DNA from: UBA7803 sp041686955
Lineage (GTDB): Bacteria > Pseudomonadota > Gammaproteobacteria > Pseudomonadales > Azotimanducaceae
Assembly: GCA_041686955.1 (NCBI GenBank)
Contig: JAWLCV010000014.1
Location: 7,689 to 71,688 of the forward strand
Direction: 5' to 3'
DNA: 64,000 nt
Made by a program: the position numbers and the translations under genes. Positions 52,630 to 61,997 of the stretch are shown piece by piece; position 1 is the first letter of the stretch, and every line of letters starts with the position of its first letter. The notes beneath the pieces are model-generated. The model ran no database searches and was not told where the DNA came from. It worked only from the letters and a program-made list of their open reading frames with translations.

Positions 52630-52692
52630 GGCAGCGCTGCGCTGCCTTTCGTCGTTCTGGGGCACCGGCTGACTCATCGAGCGAGCCCCAGT
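52630..52692 (+). terminator. Hairpin pair between patB and argD
   Basis: GGCAGCG and CGCTGCC form a 7-bp stem with a 3-nt loop (52630-52646) followed by TTT, a weak terminator for patB. A second inverted repeat, CTGGGGC at 52657-52663 and GCCCCAG at 52685-52691, lies just before argD and might be an attenuator. No ArgR-type box was seen. Confidence 0.4.
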
Positions 52693-52704
52693 GGGGGGAC
52701 TGGC

Positions 52705-53865
52705 ATGACCCATCTGATGACGACCTACAAGCGCCAGGACGTCGCTTTCGTCCGTGGCTCCGGGGTGTGGATCGAAGACACCCGAGGCAAACGTTACCTC
52801 GACGCCCTGACGGGCCTGGCCGTGTGCGGCCTGGGTCATGCTCACCCGCGCGTCACCCGCGCCATCAGCGAGCAGGCAGGCAACCTGCTGCACACGTCGA
52901 ACCTGTACCAGGTACCGGAGCAGGAGCGGCTGGCGGACCGGCTGTGCGCCCTCTCCGGCATGGACCGGGTGTTCTTCTGCAACAGCGGCGCGGAAGCCAA
53001 CGAAGCGGCCATCAAGATCGCGCGCCTCAACGGTCACCGCCGCGGCTTCGTGAAGCCCACCATCATCGTCATGGAAGGCAGCTTCCACGGCCGCACCATG
53101 GCCACCCTCACCGCCACCGGCAACCGCAAGGTGCAGGCCGGATTCGAGCCCCTGCTCACCGGCTTCGTGCGGGCGCCGTACGACGATCTGGACGCCATCC
53201 GCCAGATCGCCGCCAACGCCAACGAGGTCATCGCCATTCTGGTGGAACCGGTGCTGGGTGAAGGCGGCATCGTCATTCCCGACGACGGCTACCTGGCGAG
53301 TTTGAGGGAGATCTGCGACGCCGAGCAGTGGCTTTTGATGCTCGACGAGGTGCAGACGGGCAACGGCCGCACCGGCGCGTTCTTCGCCTATCAGCACACC
53401 GGCGTGCTGCCGGACGTGGTTACCACCGCCAAGGGGCTGGGCAACGGCGTGCCCATCGGCGCCTGCCTGGCCCGCGGCGAAGCGGCGGAGGTTTTCGCCC
53501 CCGGCAACCACGGCTCCACCTTCGGCGGCAATCCCCTCGCCTGCGCCGCCGCCCACGCGGTGCTCGACGCCATGGAGGAAGACGGCCTGATCCGTCGCGC
53601 CGCGGAGCTGGGAGAGCGGATCCTCGGCGGGCTGCGCGACCGGCTGAAGGGCAGCAACATGGTGCGCGACATTCGCGGCAAGGGGCTGATGATCGGCATC
53701 GAGACCGGCGAACCCTGCGCCCATCTGGTGGAAGCCGGCCTCGAGGCAGGCATCCTCATCAACGTCACCCGAGACAACGTGGTGCGGCTGTTGCCGGCCC
53801 TCACCATGACCGACGAAGAGGCCGACGAGCTCGTGGACCGTGTGGTCCGCGTCATCGGCGACTGA
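52705..53865 (+). CDS. argD: Acetylornithine aminotransferase
   Basis: A 386-residue class III PLP aminotransferase that transaminates N-acetylglutamate semialdehyde in arginine synthesis (and may act on succinyldiaminopimelate). It has GLAVCGLGHAHP, SGAEANEAAIK, and the PLP lysine in TTAKGLGNGVPIGA. It lies 36 nt upstream of argF in the same direction. Start ATG 52705. Confidence 0.95.
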   Translation: MTHLMTTYKRQDVAFVRGSGVWIEDTRGKRYLDALTGLAVCGLGHAHPRVTRAISEQAGNLLHTSNLYQVPEQERLADRLCALSGMDRVFFCNSGAEANEAAIKIARLNGHRRGFVKPTIIVMEGSFHGRTMATLTATGNRKVQAGFEPLLTGFVRAPYDDLDAIRQIAANANEVIAILVEPVLGEGGIVIPDDGYLASLREICDAEQWLLMLDEVQTGNGRTGAFFAYQHTGVLPDVVTTAKGLGNGVPIGACLARGEAAEVFAPGNHGSTFGGNPLACAAAHAVLDAMEEDGLIRRAAELGERILGGLRDRLKGSNMVRDIRGKGLMIGIETGEPCAHLVEAGLEAGILINVTRDNVVRLLPALTMTDEEADELVDRVVRVIGD

Positions 53866-53901
53866 TCTTCGTCTCTACTCCGCCTCCTCTAGGTAACCGC
53901 C

Positions 53902-54804
53902 ATGACCGACAAGCGTGATTTCCTCTCGTTGCTCGATTTTTCAACCGAGGAACTGGAGCACCTGATCCGCCACGCCCGGGAACTGAAGGTCATGCGCCAG
54001 GAGCGGCGGCCGCACCGCCCGCTGGAAGGCCGCACTCTGGCCATGATTTTCCAGCAGAACAGCACCCGCACCCGGGTCGGCTTCGAGGCCGGCATGACCC
54101 AGCTCGGCGGCCACGCCATCGTGCTGAGCCCCAATGACACCCAGCTCGGCCGCGGCGAGCCCATCGAGGACACGGCACGGGTGCTCTCCGGCATGGTGGA
54201 CGCGGTGGTGATCCGCACCCGCAGCCACGAGGACGTCTGCCGGTTCGCCGCCACCGCCTCGGTTCCGGTGATCAACGCCATGACCTCCCGCTTCCACCCC
54301 TGCCAGCTCCTCGCCGACGTGCAGACCTTCGAGGAGGTCCGCGGGCCCATCGCCGGCCGCACCGTCGCCTTCGTCGGCGACGGCTACAACATGTGCAACT
54401 CCTACATCAACGCCGCGCGGCAGTGGGGCTTTCAGCTCAAGATCGCCTGCCCCGAGGGCTACCGCCCCGACCCCGAGCTGCTCGCGAGCTGCAACGAGGC
54501 GAGCCTGGTGGAAACAGCCCGGGAGGCGGTCGAGAACGCCGACCTGGTGGTCACCGACGTCTGGTCGTCCATGGGCCACGAGGAGGAGGCCGCCCGGCGC
54601 CGGCAGGCATTCGCCCCTTTCCAGGTCACCGAGTCGCTGCTGGACGCCGCTTCCCCGGACGTGCTGTTCATGCACTGCCTGCCTGCCCATCGCGGCGAGG
54701 AGGTCACGGACGAGGTGATGGACGATCCGCGGTCGGTGGTGTGGCAGGAGGCGGGGAACCGGCTGCACTCGCAGAAGGCGCTGCTCGAGTTTCTGCTGGG
54801 CTGA
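53902..54804 (+). CDS. argF: Ornithine carbamoyltransferase
   Basis: A 300-residue enzyme that carbamoylates ornithine to citrulline. The STRTR carbamoyl-phosphate motif is present, preceded by FQQN rather than the common F-E-K-x; HPCQLLADVQT and HCLPAHRGEE are intact. The citrulline made here feeds ArgG. Start ATG 53902. It is convergent with the PilZ-GGDEF-EAL gene; the 122-nt gap holds only a weak 5-bp hairpin. Confidence 0.96.
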   Translation: MTDKRDFLSLLDFSTEELEHLIRHARELKVMRQERRPHRPLEGRTLAMIFQQNSTRTRVGFEAGMTQLGGHAIVLSPNDTQLGRGEPIEDTARVLSGMVDAVVIRTRSHEDVCRFAATASVPVINAMTSRFHPCQLLADVQTFEEVRGPIAGRTVAFVGDGYNMCNSYINAARQWGFQLKIACPEGYRPDPELLASCNEASLVETAREAVENADLVVTDVWSSMGHEEEAARRRQAFAPFQVTESLLDAASPDVLFMHCLPAHRGEEVTDEVMDDPRSVVWQEAGNRLHSQKALLEFLLG

Positions 54805-54926
54805 TCGGCCGGCTTCGCGAGCTTCTGCGCGGTTGACTGTTGGTACTGGCCCGCGGTCGGGCGGGGAAGCGAATCGGTCGGGATCGCGGGGCCGATACGA
54901 ACCCGCAGCCGGCGCCGCTCGAGGGG

Positions 54927-57900
54927 TTACGGCCGGAGCTGCTCCAGCCGGCAGGGCCGGTCGATGTGGTAGCCCTGCACGTAGTCCACGCCGATCTCCT
55001 TGAGCCGTTCGAGCACCGCGTCGCTCTCCACGAACTCGGCGATGGTCTGCTTGCCCATGTAGTGGCCGATCTCGTTGATGGAGCGCACCACCGCGTAGTC
55101 ACCGGGATTCTCCGCGATGTCCCTGACGAACACGCCGTCGATCTTCACGTAATCCACGGGCAGGTTGCGGAGGTACGAGTACGACGAAAGGCCCGTGCCG
55201 AAATCGTCCAGCGAGAACCGGCAGCCGATGATCTTCATGCGGTTCATGAACTCCCGGGCGTTGTCCAGGTTGGCGATGGCCGCGGTCTCGGTGATCTCGA
55301 AGCACACCTTGCTGGTGGGGGCCTGGGTGCGGGAGAACTGATCGAGCACGAAGTCCGGGAAGGTTTCGTCGTTGACGCTGTGGCCCGAGACGTTGATGGC
55401 GAAGCCGCCGAAGCGGTTCAGCTCCTCACGATGCTCGGACATCCACTGGAACACCCGCTCGATGACCCAGCGGTCGATGGCCGTCATGCGCTGGTAGGTC
55501 TCGGCGGCCAGGATGAAGTCCGCCGGCGGCATGGTGTCGCCCATCTCGTCCACCATGGTGAGGAGGATCTCGAAGTGGGACTCCAGCGGGTTCTCGCGTC
55601 CCGTGGGCGCGATGCGCTGACAGTTGAGCAGCAGGCGGTCCTCGGAGAGCGCCTTGTCGAGCTGGGTGACCCACTCCATGATGCCGTGGCGGTTGCGGAT
55701 CACCGTGTCGCCCAGCTCGTACTCCTGAACCCGGTTGCGCCCGGCGTCCTTGGCGGCGTAGCACGCTTCGTCGGCGTACTGCATGGCCACGTCCACGCTC
55801 TCGGTGGTGGGGTCGATGAAAACCAGCCCCATGCTGGCCGACAGCGTATACATGCGCCCGTCCCACTCGAAACGCTGGCCGCGGATGGCGTTCAGCAGCG
55901 CGTCGGCGAGCTCACGGGCGTCGGCGGTGGTGACGCTCTCCACCAGCACGCCGAACTCGTCGCCGCCGAGCCGCGCCACCCGGGCCTCTTGACCCGCGAG
56001 CTCGCGGGTGAGGGTATCGGCGATGAGCTTCAGCAGCTCGTCCCCGGCGGTGTGGCCGCTGGTGTTGTTGACGATCTTGAACTGATCCAGATCGAGATAC
56101 AGCAGCGCGTGCTGCTCGCCGCTGGCCCGGGCCGCCGCGATGGTGCGGCTCACCTCGCGCTCGAACTCCTTGCGGTTCATCAGCGCCGTCAGGTCGTCGT
56201 GGGAGGCCTGGTAGGCGAGCTGGTGATGCATGTTCTCCAGCATGCGCTGTGACGCCCGCTCCATGAGCGGCAGATCGAAGTCGTCCAGCAGGGTGATGCG
56301 GCCCTGGTGCAGTCCCTCGGTCATCTCCTGCAGGGTCAGCTCGCGGATCCTCACACCCTTGCGGTTCACCAGCACGAACGAGCCGGCATCGTCGCCGACG
56401 AAGGCGACGGTGAGAATGAGCGGCCGCCCTTCGCGGTCGCTGGTGGCGAGCCACTCGCCCACCTGGATGCGCCGGGCCCGGTCGAGGGCCTTGCTCCAGC
56501 TCTGCTGCACCGACTCGTCGTCCGCGTCGATGCGCGGCTCCACTTCGTGCAGCAGACCTTCCAGGCCGAGGGCCGCGGCCACGCCGTCCTCGGGCACCTC
56601 GACGTAGCGCACCGGCGCCCGCTTGCCGGCGGTGTCGCCGACCAGCACGTCGGACAGGGCCATGATCAGCGGCGTGCGCTTGCTGGGGTCGAAGGAGATG
56701 CTGTTCAGCCCTTCCACCACCCGCTTCAGCAACGTCTCGGGCTGCAGGTGCGCGGAGCTGCCCGGGGCGATCTCGCCGGTGAGCTGGCCCATGAGCTGAT
56801 CGAGCAGACCGAGCTGGTCGCGCCACTCGTTGGAGTCCGGGCCGCGCCGCAGGTGGGTGTGAACCAGCAGGTTGCGCCAGCCAGGGTTCAGCAGTTTCAG
56901 CACCAGCTCCGGCACGTCGCGGCCGCCGATGCGCGGCTGCATCTCGCGGAGAACCGCCCGGCGGGCCCGGGCCAGCTTCTGCTGACCTTCGGAGGCCCTG
57001 ACGGTGCGCTCGACGTTGCCCCGGTAGGTCTGAACCTGGCGATCCACCAGCGGGTTCAGCTCGTCCACCACCTCGCTGAAGACTTCCGGGTTCTTGTCGT
57101 ATTCCCGGATCACCCGCTGCAGCAGCTCGTCCACCCGCCGGCCGACTTCGCGGTCGATGCCGTCGCGGACGTCCTGAGCGTTGCCCAGGCGGGCGAGCTG
57201 GTTGAGCATGAGCACGGCGCTGTGGGGGCGGCCGGACTCCTGGCGCAGGAAGTGGGGGTCCTGGGCTGCCAGCTTGTTGAGGGTGATCTCCAGGCGGCGG
57301 ATCCACTCCCGGATGCCCTGGGTGAGGTAGTGGTCCGACTCCAGGGAGCGCACCAGGCCTTCCATCACGTCCAGGGTGTCGTAGTCTTCCTCGCGGAAGC
57401 CCTTGCGGTCGCCGTGGCGGCTCTTCAGGATCTCGATCAGCCGCGGCTTCAGGCGCTGATCGGTGAGCGGCGCATCACCCAGCTCCGCCTCGATCTCCGA
57501 GAGCGCCTGGAGAATGTCCGAGCTTCTGAAAGTCTGATCAGCGCCGGCCCCCGGCGGGGCCAGCAGGTCGTCGGCGGCCTGGCCGCGCAGCGCGCGGGTG
57601 CGGCGGCTGAGATCGAGCAGGCTGCGCGCCGTGGAGTACGCCTGCACCGGCCCGCCGGCGAGCGGCACGAACGGATTGTGGTCGGCGCGCATGGCGGTGC
57701 CGCCGAAGGCGTCCGCGGCCATGGCGGCTTCCCGCACCGCCGCATCCATGCCCTGATAGGCGTCCGGCTCCAGCCGCACGCCCGAAGGCGAACGGCGGAC
57801 GGCCGAGCGCGCCAGGCTCTCGCGGATCTCGCTGGTGCTGGGGAACGCGCCGCTCTCGGCGAAGAGCTGGCCGAGCGCCGTGTAGAGGTTGCTCAGCATG

Positions 57901-58985
57901 GGCAGCAGGGCGCGCTCGAAGTAGCGGAAGAAGTCCTGGCGAACCTGCCGGCGCAGGTCCAGGGGCTTCAGCGCATCGTCGAAGGCCCAGGCAATCACCG
58001 CCGGTCCCACCGGCACGGCGTCCTTGTGGGTCCACGGCTTGGCCACCAGGCCGAGCTGGGCGCGCATGTCGAGAAGCTGCTCGGAAAAACGGTTCTCCGC
58101 CTTGGAGATCACCTCGGCCACGGCCAGCCAGGCCTCGAATTTCTCCGTGTCGACGAGCTGGAGCTTGCCGCCTTCTCCGGATTCCCGGCGGCGCCGCTTC
58201 TCCAGAACTTCTTCCAGCGGCGTCACCCGATCGAGCTGACGCAGCACCTCACGGCGGAAGCTTTCCTTGATGCGCGCCTGGTGCTTCTCGAGCTGATCGA
58301 GGCCCTCCAGGTACATCATCTGCACCGCGTTGGTGCCGGCATCGCGGGCGCTGACCAGAAGCTCCTTGCCGGCGATGTCGCAGAAGCGGTCGCCGATGCG
58401 CGTGAGCATTCCTTCCAGCACCTCGCGCACCCGGCTCCGGACCTGCTCTGCCTGAGTCTCGGAGATGCGGCGGTCGCGCAGCAGCGCCGCGGGAATCTCG
58501 GCGGTGGCGGGGCCCGCGGCGGTTCCGCGGGGGGTGGCAGCGGCGGACGCGGCAGCATCGCCGCCATCGGATGCGGGTTCCGCAGATCGCGCCGCCGGCG
58601 GCTTCTTCTCCTCCGCCGCCGGCTCCGGCGCCATCATTCCGGAGGCCACGCCGAACTCGATGAGCGCGTCGAAAGCGCCTCGGGGAAGTCCCTGATCGAA
58701 CATCACCCCGATGCCGTGACCGTTCTCGAGCACCCGGGCGATGGTGGCCTGGGTACGGAAGTGCTGCTGTCCCGTGGGGGTCGGCACCGAGAAGTGCACG
58801 GCGATGGCATCGCCCCGCTTCGGGTCGGCGCCGGTGGCCGCCAGCGAGCGCGAGACGCCGGAGCCGGTGAGCAGCATGCCCTGCTCACAGAAATCACGGA
58901 CGGTGCACAGCCAGGACCGCCCCTGGGCGGGATGCACGAGCGCCGACAACGAGATGGGCTGTCTGCTGTAGCGTCGCCGGTTCAA
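54927..58985 (-). CDS. PilZ-DUF1631-GGDEF-EAL multidomain cyclic-di-GMP protein
   Basis: A 1,352-residue protein. Residues about 1-120 resemble a PilZ domain (RRRYSRQP...), then an Ala/Pro-rich linker, a long DUF1631 helical region (about 165-900), a GGDEF domain (motif intact near 1008) and an EAL domain (about 1100-1350) with ESHFEILL in place of EAL but with DDFGTGLSSYSYL intact. It likely senses and turns over cyclic di-GMP; phosphodiesterase activity is uncertain. The start is TTG at 58985. DUF1631 PilZ proteins are linked to motility control. Confidence 0.85.
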   Translation of the reverse strand: MNRRRYSRQPISLSALVHPAQGRSWLCTVRDFCEQGMLLTGSGVSRSLAATGADPKRGDAIAVHFSVPTPTGQQHFRTQATIARVLENGHGIGVMFDQGLPRGAFDALIEFGVASGMMAPEPAAEEKKPPAARSAEPASDGGDAAASAAATPRGTAAGPATAEIPAALLRDRRISETQAEQVRSRVREVLEGMLTRIGDRFCDIAGKELLVSARDAGTNAVQMMYLEGLDQLEKHQARIKESFRREVLRQLDRVTPLEEVLEKRRRRESGEGGKLQLVDTEKFEAWLAVAEVISKAENRFSEQLLDMRAQLGLVAKPWTHKDAVPVGPAVIAWAFDDALKPLDLRRQVRQDFFRYFERALLPMLSNLYTALGQLFAESGAFPSTSEIRESLARSAVRRSPSGVRLEPDAYQGMDAAVREAAMAADAFGGTAMRADHNPFVPLAGGPVQAYSTARSLLDLSRRTRALRGQAADDLLAPPGAGADQTFRSSDILQALSEIEAELGDAPLTDQRLKPRLIEILKSRHGDRKGFREEDYDTLDVMEGLVRSLESDHYLTQGIREWIRRLEITLNKLAAQDPHFLRQESGRPHSAVLMLNQLARLGNAQDVRDGIDREVGRRVDELLQRVIREYDKNPEVFSEVVDELNPLVDRQVQTYRGNVERTVRASEGQQKLARARRAVLREMQPRIGGRDVPELVLKLLNPGWRNLLVHTHLRRGPDSNEWRDQLGLLDQLMGQLTGEIAPGSSAHLQPETLLKRVVEGLNSISFDPSKRTPLIMALSDVLVGDTAGKRAPVRYVEVPEDGVAAALGLEGLLHEVEPRIDADDESVQQSWSKALDRARRIQVGEWLATSDREGRPLILTVAFVGDDAGSFVLVNRKGVRIRELTLQEMTEGLHQGRITLLDDFDLPLMERASQRMLENMHHQLAYQASHDDLTALMNRKEFEREVSRTIAAARASGEQHALLYLDLDQFKIVNNTSGHTAGDELLKLIADTLTRELAGQEARVARLGGDEFGVLVESVTTADARELADALLNAIRGQRFEWDGRMYTLSASMGLVFIDPTTESVDVAMQYADEACYAAKDAGRNRVQEYELGDTVIRNRHGIMEWVTQLDKALSEDRLLLNCQRIAPTGRENPLESHFEILLTMVDEMGDTMPPADFILAAETYQRMTAIDRWVIERVFQWMSEHREELNRFGGFAINVSGHSVNDETFPDFVLDQFSRTQAPTSKVCFEITETAAIANLDNAREFMNRMKIIGCRFSLDDFGTGLSSYSYLRNLPVDYVKIDGVFVRDIAENPGDYAVVRSINEIGHYMGKQTIAEFVESDAVLERLKEIGVDYVQGYHIDRPCRLEQLRP

Positions 58986-59052
58986 CTCTGGCAGGGTCCC
59001 TCTGCGGTTGGCCGGGACATTAACGCATCTGTTGGGTCAGGTCACGTGACCG

Positions 59053-60162
59053 TCAGCCCAGAACGATCCTGTCACGCCCCGACGACTTGGCCTGGTACAG
59101 CGCCCGGTCTGCGCGCTGGATCACGTCTTCCACACTCTCCCCCGGGCGGAACTCGGCGATGCCCACGGAAACGGTGAGGCGGTACTCCGGGTGCTGCGGA
59201 ACCACCTCCAGGGTGCGGGTGCGGTCGCCCAGCCGGCCGGCCACCCGGCGCGCCTCCTCCTCGTCCGCGTCCACCAGCACCAGCAGAAACTCCTCGCCGC
59301 CGAAACGGGCGACGAAATCCACCGACCGCACCACCTGATCCGCCAGGGCACCGAAGTCGCGCAGCACGTCGTCGCCGCGCTGGTGGCCGAAGCGGTCGTT
59401 GATGCGCTTGAAGTGATCCAGGTCGCAGTAGCACAGGGTGAAACCCACGTGGCCCCGGTCTGCCAGCGCCTTCTGACGCGCCAGCACGTCCATGATGTAG
59501 CGCCGGTTGTAGAGCCCGGTGAGGTCGTCGCGCATGGCCAGATCCGCCAGCTTCTGCATGGCGGTGTCCAGGCGGTGGCGGCGGCGCTCGAAGGCGTTAC
59601 GCAGCGCGGTGACCTCGCTGGCCATGAAGAACATGGCCAGCAGCATCACCGAGAACGCGAGCATGAGCCGGCCCTCGGCGGGGGCCTCGTCCTCGAAGGT
59701 GGAGAGCAGCGCCAGGCTGCCGAGCACGTATCCGACCCAGGTGACCGCCGTGACCACCGCCACCTGCCGGCGGTTCAAGTGCAGGGCCGCGTACAGCACG
59801 CCGAACAGCGGGACGGTGAGCAGCAGCAACCGAAGCTCCGGGGCCACGAACAGCGACGACGCGACCACCCCCAGGTTCAGCCACAGCGCCTTGACCATGG
59901 TGAGCGCGCCGGCGCCGAAGCGCCCCACCGGGTGATCCATGGCCATCAGCACCGCGAGCCCCAGCACCCACGCCACCAGCAGCAGGTAGAGCTCTCCCAC
60001 CAGCTCGCCGGCCAGGGGCCGGGCCATGAGCGCGCAGGCCAGCCCGTACGCGACCACCGCACCCAGTACCGCCGCAGCTCGGGCGGGTCTCAACGTGACC
60101 AGGTTCCTGACTGAAGACAACGTTATCCAACCATGGATGACCAGCGAGCATTCTATCGGCAT
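59053..60162 (-). CDS. Membrane diguanylate cyclase
   Basis: A 369-residue protein with about six N-terminal transmembrane helices (residues about 20-190) and a C-terminal GGDEF domain whose motif is GGEEF, preceded by DDLTGLYNRRY. It should make cyclic di-GMP. An inhibitory I-site RxxD was not clearly seen. Start ATG 60162; a later start near residue 16 is possible. It lies 67 nt upstream of the large PilZ-GGDEF-EAL gene on the same strand. Confidence 0.88.
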   Translation of the reverse strand: MPIECSLVIHGWITLSSVRNLVTLRPARAAAVLGAVVAYGLACALMARPLAGELVGELYLLLVAWVLGLAVLMAMDHPVGRFGAGALTMVKALWLNLGVVASSLFVAPELRLLLLTVPLFGVLYAALHLNRRQVAVVTAVTWVGYVLGSLALLSTFEDEAPAEGRLMLAFSVMLLAMFFMASEVTALRNAFERRRHRLDTAMQKLADLAMRDDLTGLYNRRYIMDVLARQKALADRGHVGFTLCYCDLDHFKRINDRFGHQRGDDVLRDFGALADQVVRSVDFVARFGGEEFLLVLVDADEEEARRVAGRLGDRTRTLEVVPQHPEYRLTVSVGIAEFRPGESVEDVIQRADRALYQAKSSGRDRIVLG

Positions 60163-60319
60163 CGAATCGTGACCGAGATCACCTTCCGTGGTGCCGTTGT
60201 AATGGAAATGTCATGGGGCTGCTCCGGGCAGGATCGGCAGATTGAGCTAGTTTTACCTGGTCGCCCCCCCGGCCTCCGGCACGGCGGGCCGAAGCCGACC
60301 GACACCGCATGGGAGCAGT

Positions 60320-61981
60320 ATGCGCATCAACATGCCGATCACCGACGAGGAGTACGTGCTCGGCGAGGACGAGCAGATCGTCTCGCGAACCAACCGCCAC
60401 GGCCGCATCACCTACGTCAACAACGCCTTCTGCCGGGCCTCCGGGTTCGCCCGGGAGGAGCTTCTCGGGCAGCCGCAGAACATCGTGCGCCACCCGGACA
60501 TGCCCGAGGAGGCGTTCGCCGATCTCTGGGCCACCATCGAGCAGGGCAAGCCCTGGTCGGGGCTGGTCAAGAACCGGCGCAAGAACGGCGGCTTCTACTG
60601 GGTGCACGCCAACGTCACCCCGCTGGTGGAGGACGGCGCCATCACCGGCTACATGTCCGTGCGCACGCGGCCCGGCACCGAGGCCATTCGCGCCGCGTCG
60701 GACGTCTACGAGCGGATCCGCCGGGGCGAACCCTTGCGGCTCGAGGAAGGCCGCGTGGTGGAACGCGGCCCCCGGGCGTTGATCCGGCGGGCCATGAGTG
60801 CCTCGTTCGACGTGCGCTGCTGGCTCACCGCCGCCGCCTTCACCCTGCTCTTCGCGGCGATCACGGTGCTGGCGCTGACCCAGGCGCCGGGCAAGGCGCG
60901 CGGCGCCATCCTGCTGCTCGCCACGCTGGGGATGGCTGCGAGCGTCGGCTTCGGCCTCTGGTGCGCGGGCGCCCTCACCCGGCCGCTGCGCAGCGCCCTC
61001 GGCAAGGCGCGCCTGTTGGTGGGCGGCGACCTGCATCAGGAGTTCGAGACGTTCGGCGACCCGGAGCTCGCGCGCCTGTTCGCCGAGATCAACCAGGTCA
61101 AGCGCAACCTGCTCGGGGTGCTGAAAGACGTGCAGATGCGCGCCATCCAGGTGGACGCCGCCGCCGGCGAGATCGCCGCCGGCAACCGGGAGCTCTCCAC
61201 GCGCACCGAGCGCCAGGCCGCCAGCCTGCACGTCACCTCCTCCTCCATGGAGGAGCTGAACGCCACGGTCCGCCAGAACAGCGACAACGCCCGCCAGGCC
61301 AGCGAGCTGGCCGCCCGGGCGTCCGCCATCGCCCGGGACGGCGGCCAGGTGATGCACCAGGTGGCGAGCACCATGGAAGGGATCTCCGACTCGGCCAAGG
61401 AGATGGCGGGCTTCATCGGCCTCATCGACACCATCGCGTTCCAGACCAACATGCTGGCGCTGAATGCCGCGGTGGAAGCCGCCCGGGCCGGCGAGCAGGG
61501 CCGCGGCTTCGCCGTGGTGGCCAACGAGGTGGGCGAGCTGGCGCGCCGCTGCGCCGGTGCCGCCCGGGAGATCCGCCGGCTGATCGAGGATTCCCTGGAG
61601 CGGGTGGAATCTGGCACCACCATGACCACGCGAGCCACCGAGACCGCCGCGGAGGTGGCGGCCGCCGTGCAGCAGGTGACGGACATCATGGCGGAGATCG
61701 CCGCGGCCTCCGTGCAGCAGAGCGCCGGCATCGACCAGGTGAACACCGCGGTGGCGCACCTGGATCAGGTGACCCGGGAGAACGAGACCCTGGTGGAGCA
61801 GCTCGCCGGCGCCGCCGCCAGCCTGGAGAAACAGACCCAGCAGGTTCACGACGCCATGGCCACCTTCCGCATGGACGGCCGTGACCGCGCGCGGGCCAGC
61901 CGCGCGCCCCGCGGCCCGGCACGCCCGCAGAGCGCCGGGCGGAGCGAAGCGCCGGCTCAGCGCGAGGCGGCCGCCGCCTGA
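60320..61981 (+). CDS. Aer-type PAS methyl-accepting chemotaxis receptor
   Basis: A 553-residue receptor: an N-terminal PAS domain (about 15-130; ITYVNNAFCRASGFAREELLG, as in Aer, usually FAD-binding), two transmembrane helices (about 170-215), a HAMP-like linker and a signalling domain with the MCP hairpin IAFQTNMLALNAAVEAARAGE. The expected next stretch reads EVGELARRCAGAAREI. It likely steers toward preferred redox or oxygen. GGGAG precedes ATG 60320. The C-terminal tail is low-complexity with no NWETF-type motif. Confidence 0.9.
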   Translation: MRINMPITDEEYVLGEDEQIVSRTNRHGRITYVNNAFCRASGFAREELLGQPQNIVRHPDMPEEAFADLWATIEQGKPWSGLVKNRRKNGGFYWVHANVTPLVEDGAITGYMSVRTRPGTEAIRAASDVYERIRRGEPLRLEEGRVVERGPRALIRRAMSASFDVRCWLTAAAFTLLFAAITVLALTQAPGKARGAILLLATLGMAASVGFGLWCAGALTRPLRSALGKARLLVGGDLHQEFETFGDPELARLFAEINQVKRNLLGVLKDVQMRAIQVDAAAGEIAAGNRELSTRTERQAASLHVTSSSMEELNATVRQNSDNARQASELAARASAIARDGGQVMHQVASTMEGISDSAKEMAGFIGLIDTIAFQTNMLALNAAVEAARAGEQGRGFAVVANEVGELARRCAGAAREIRRLIEDSLERVESGTTMTTRATETAAEVAAAVQQVTDIMAEIAAASVQQSAGIDQVNTAVAHLDQVTRENETLVEQLAGAAASLEKQTQQVHDAMATFRMDGRDRARASRAPRGPARPQSAGRSEAPAQREAAAA

Positions 61982-61997
61982 ACCCGCGCCGGCGCCT

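Noticed and set aside
56307..59177. Long plus-strand open frame antisense to the PilZ-DUF1631-GGDEF-EAL gene
   Set aside because: The opposite strand codes for recognisable GGDEF and EAL domains; the antisense product is low-complexity and has no recognisable motif.
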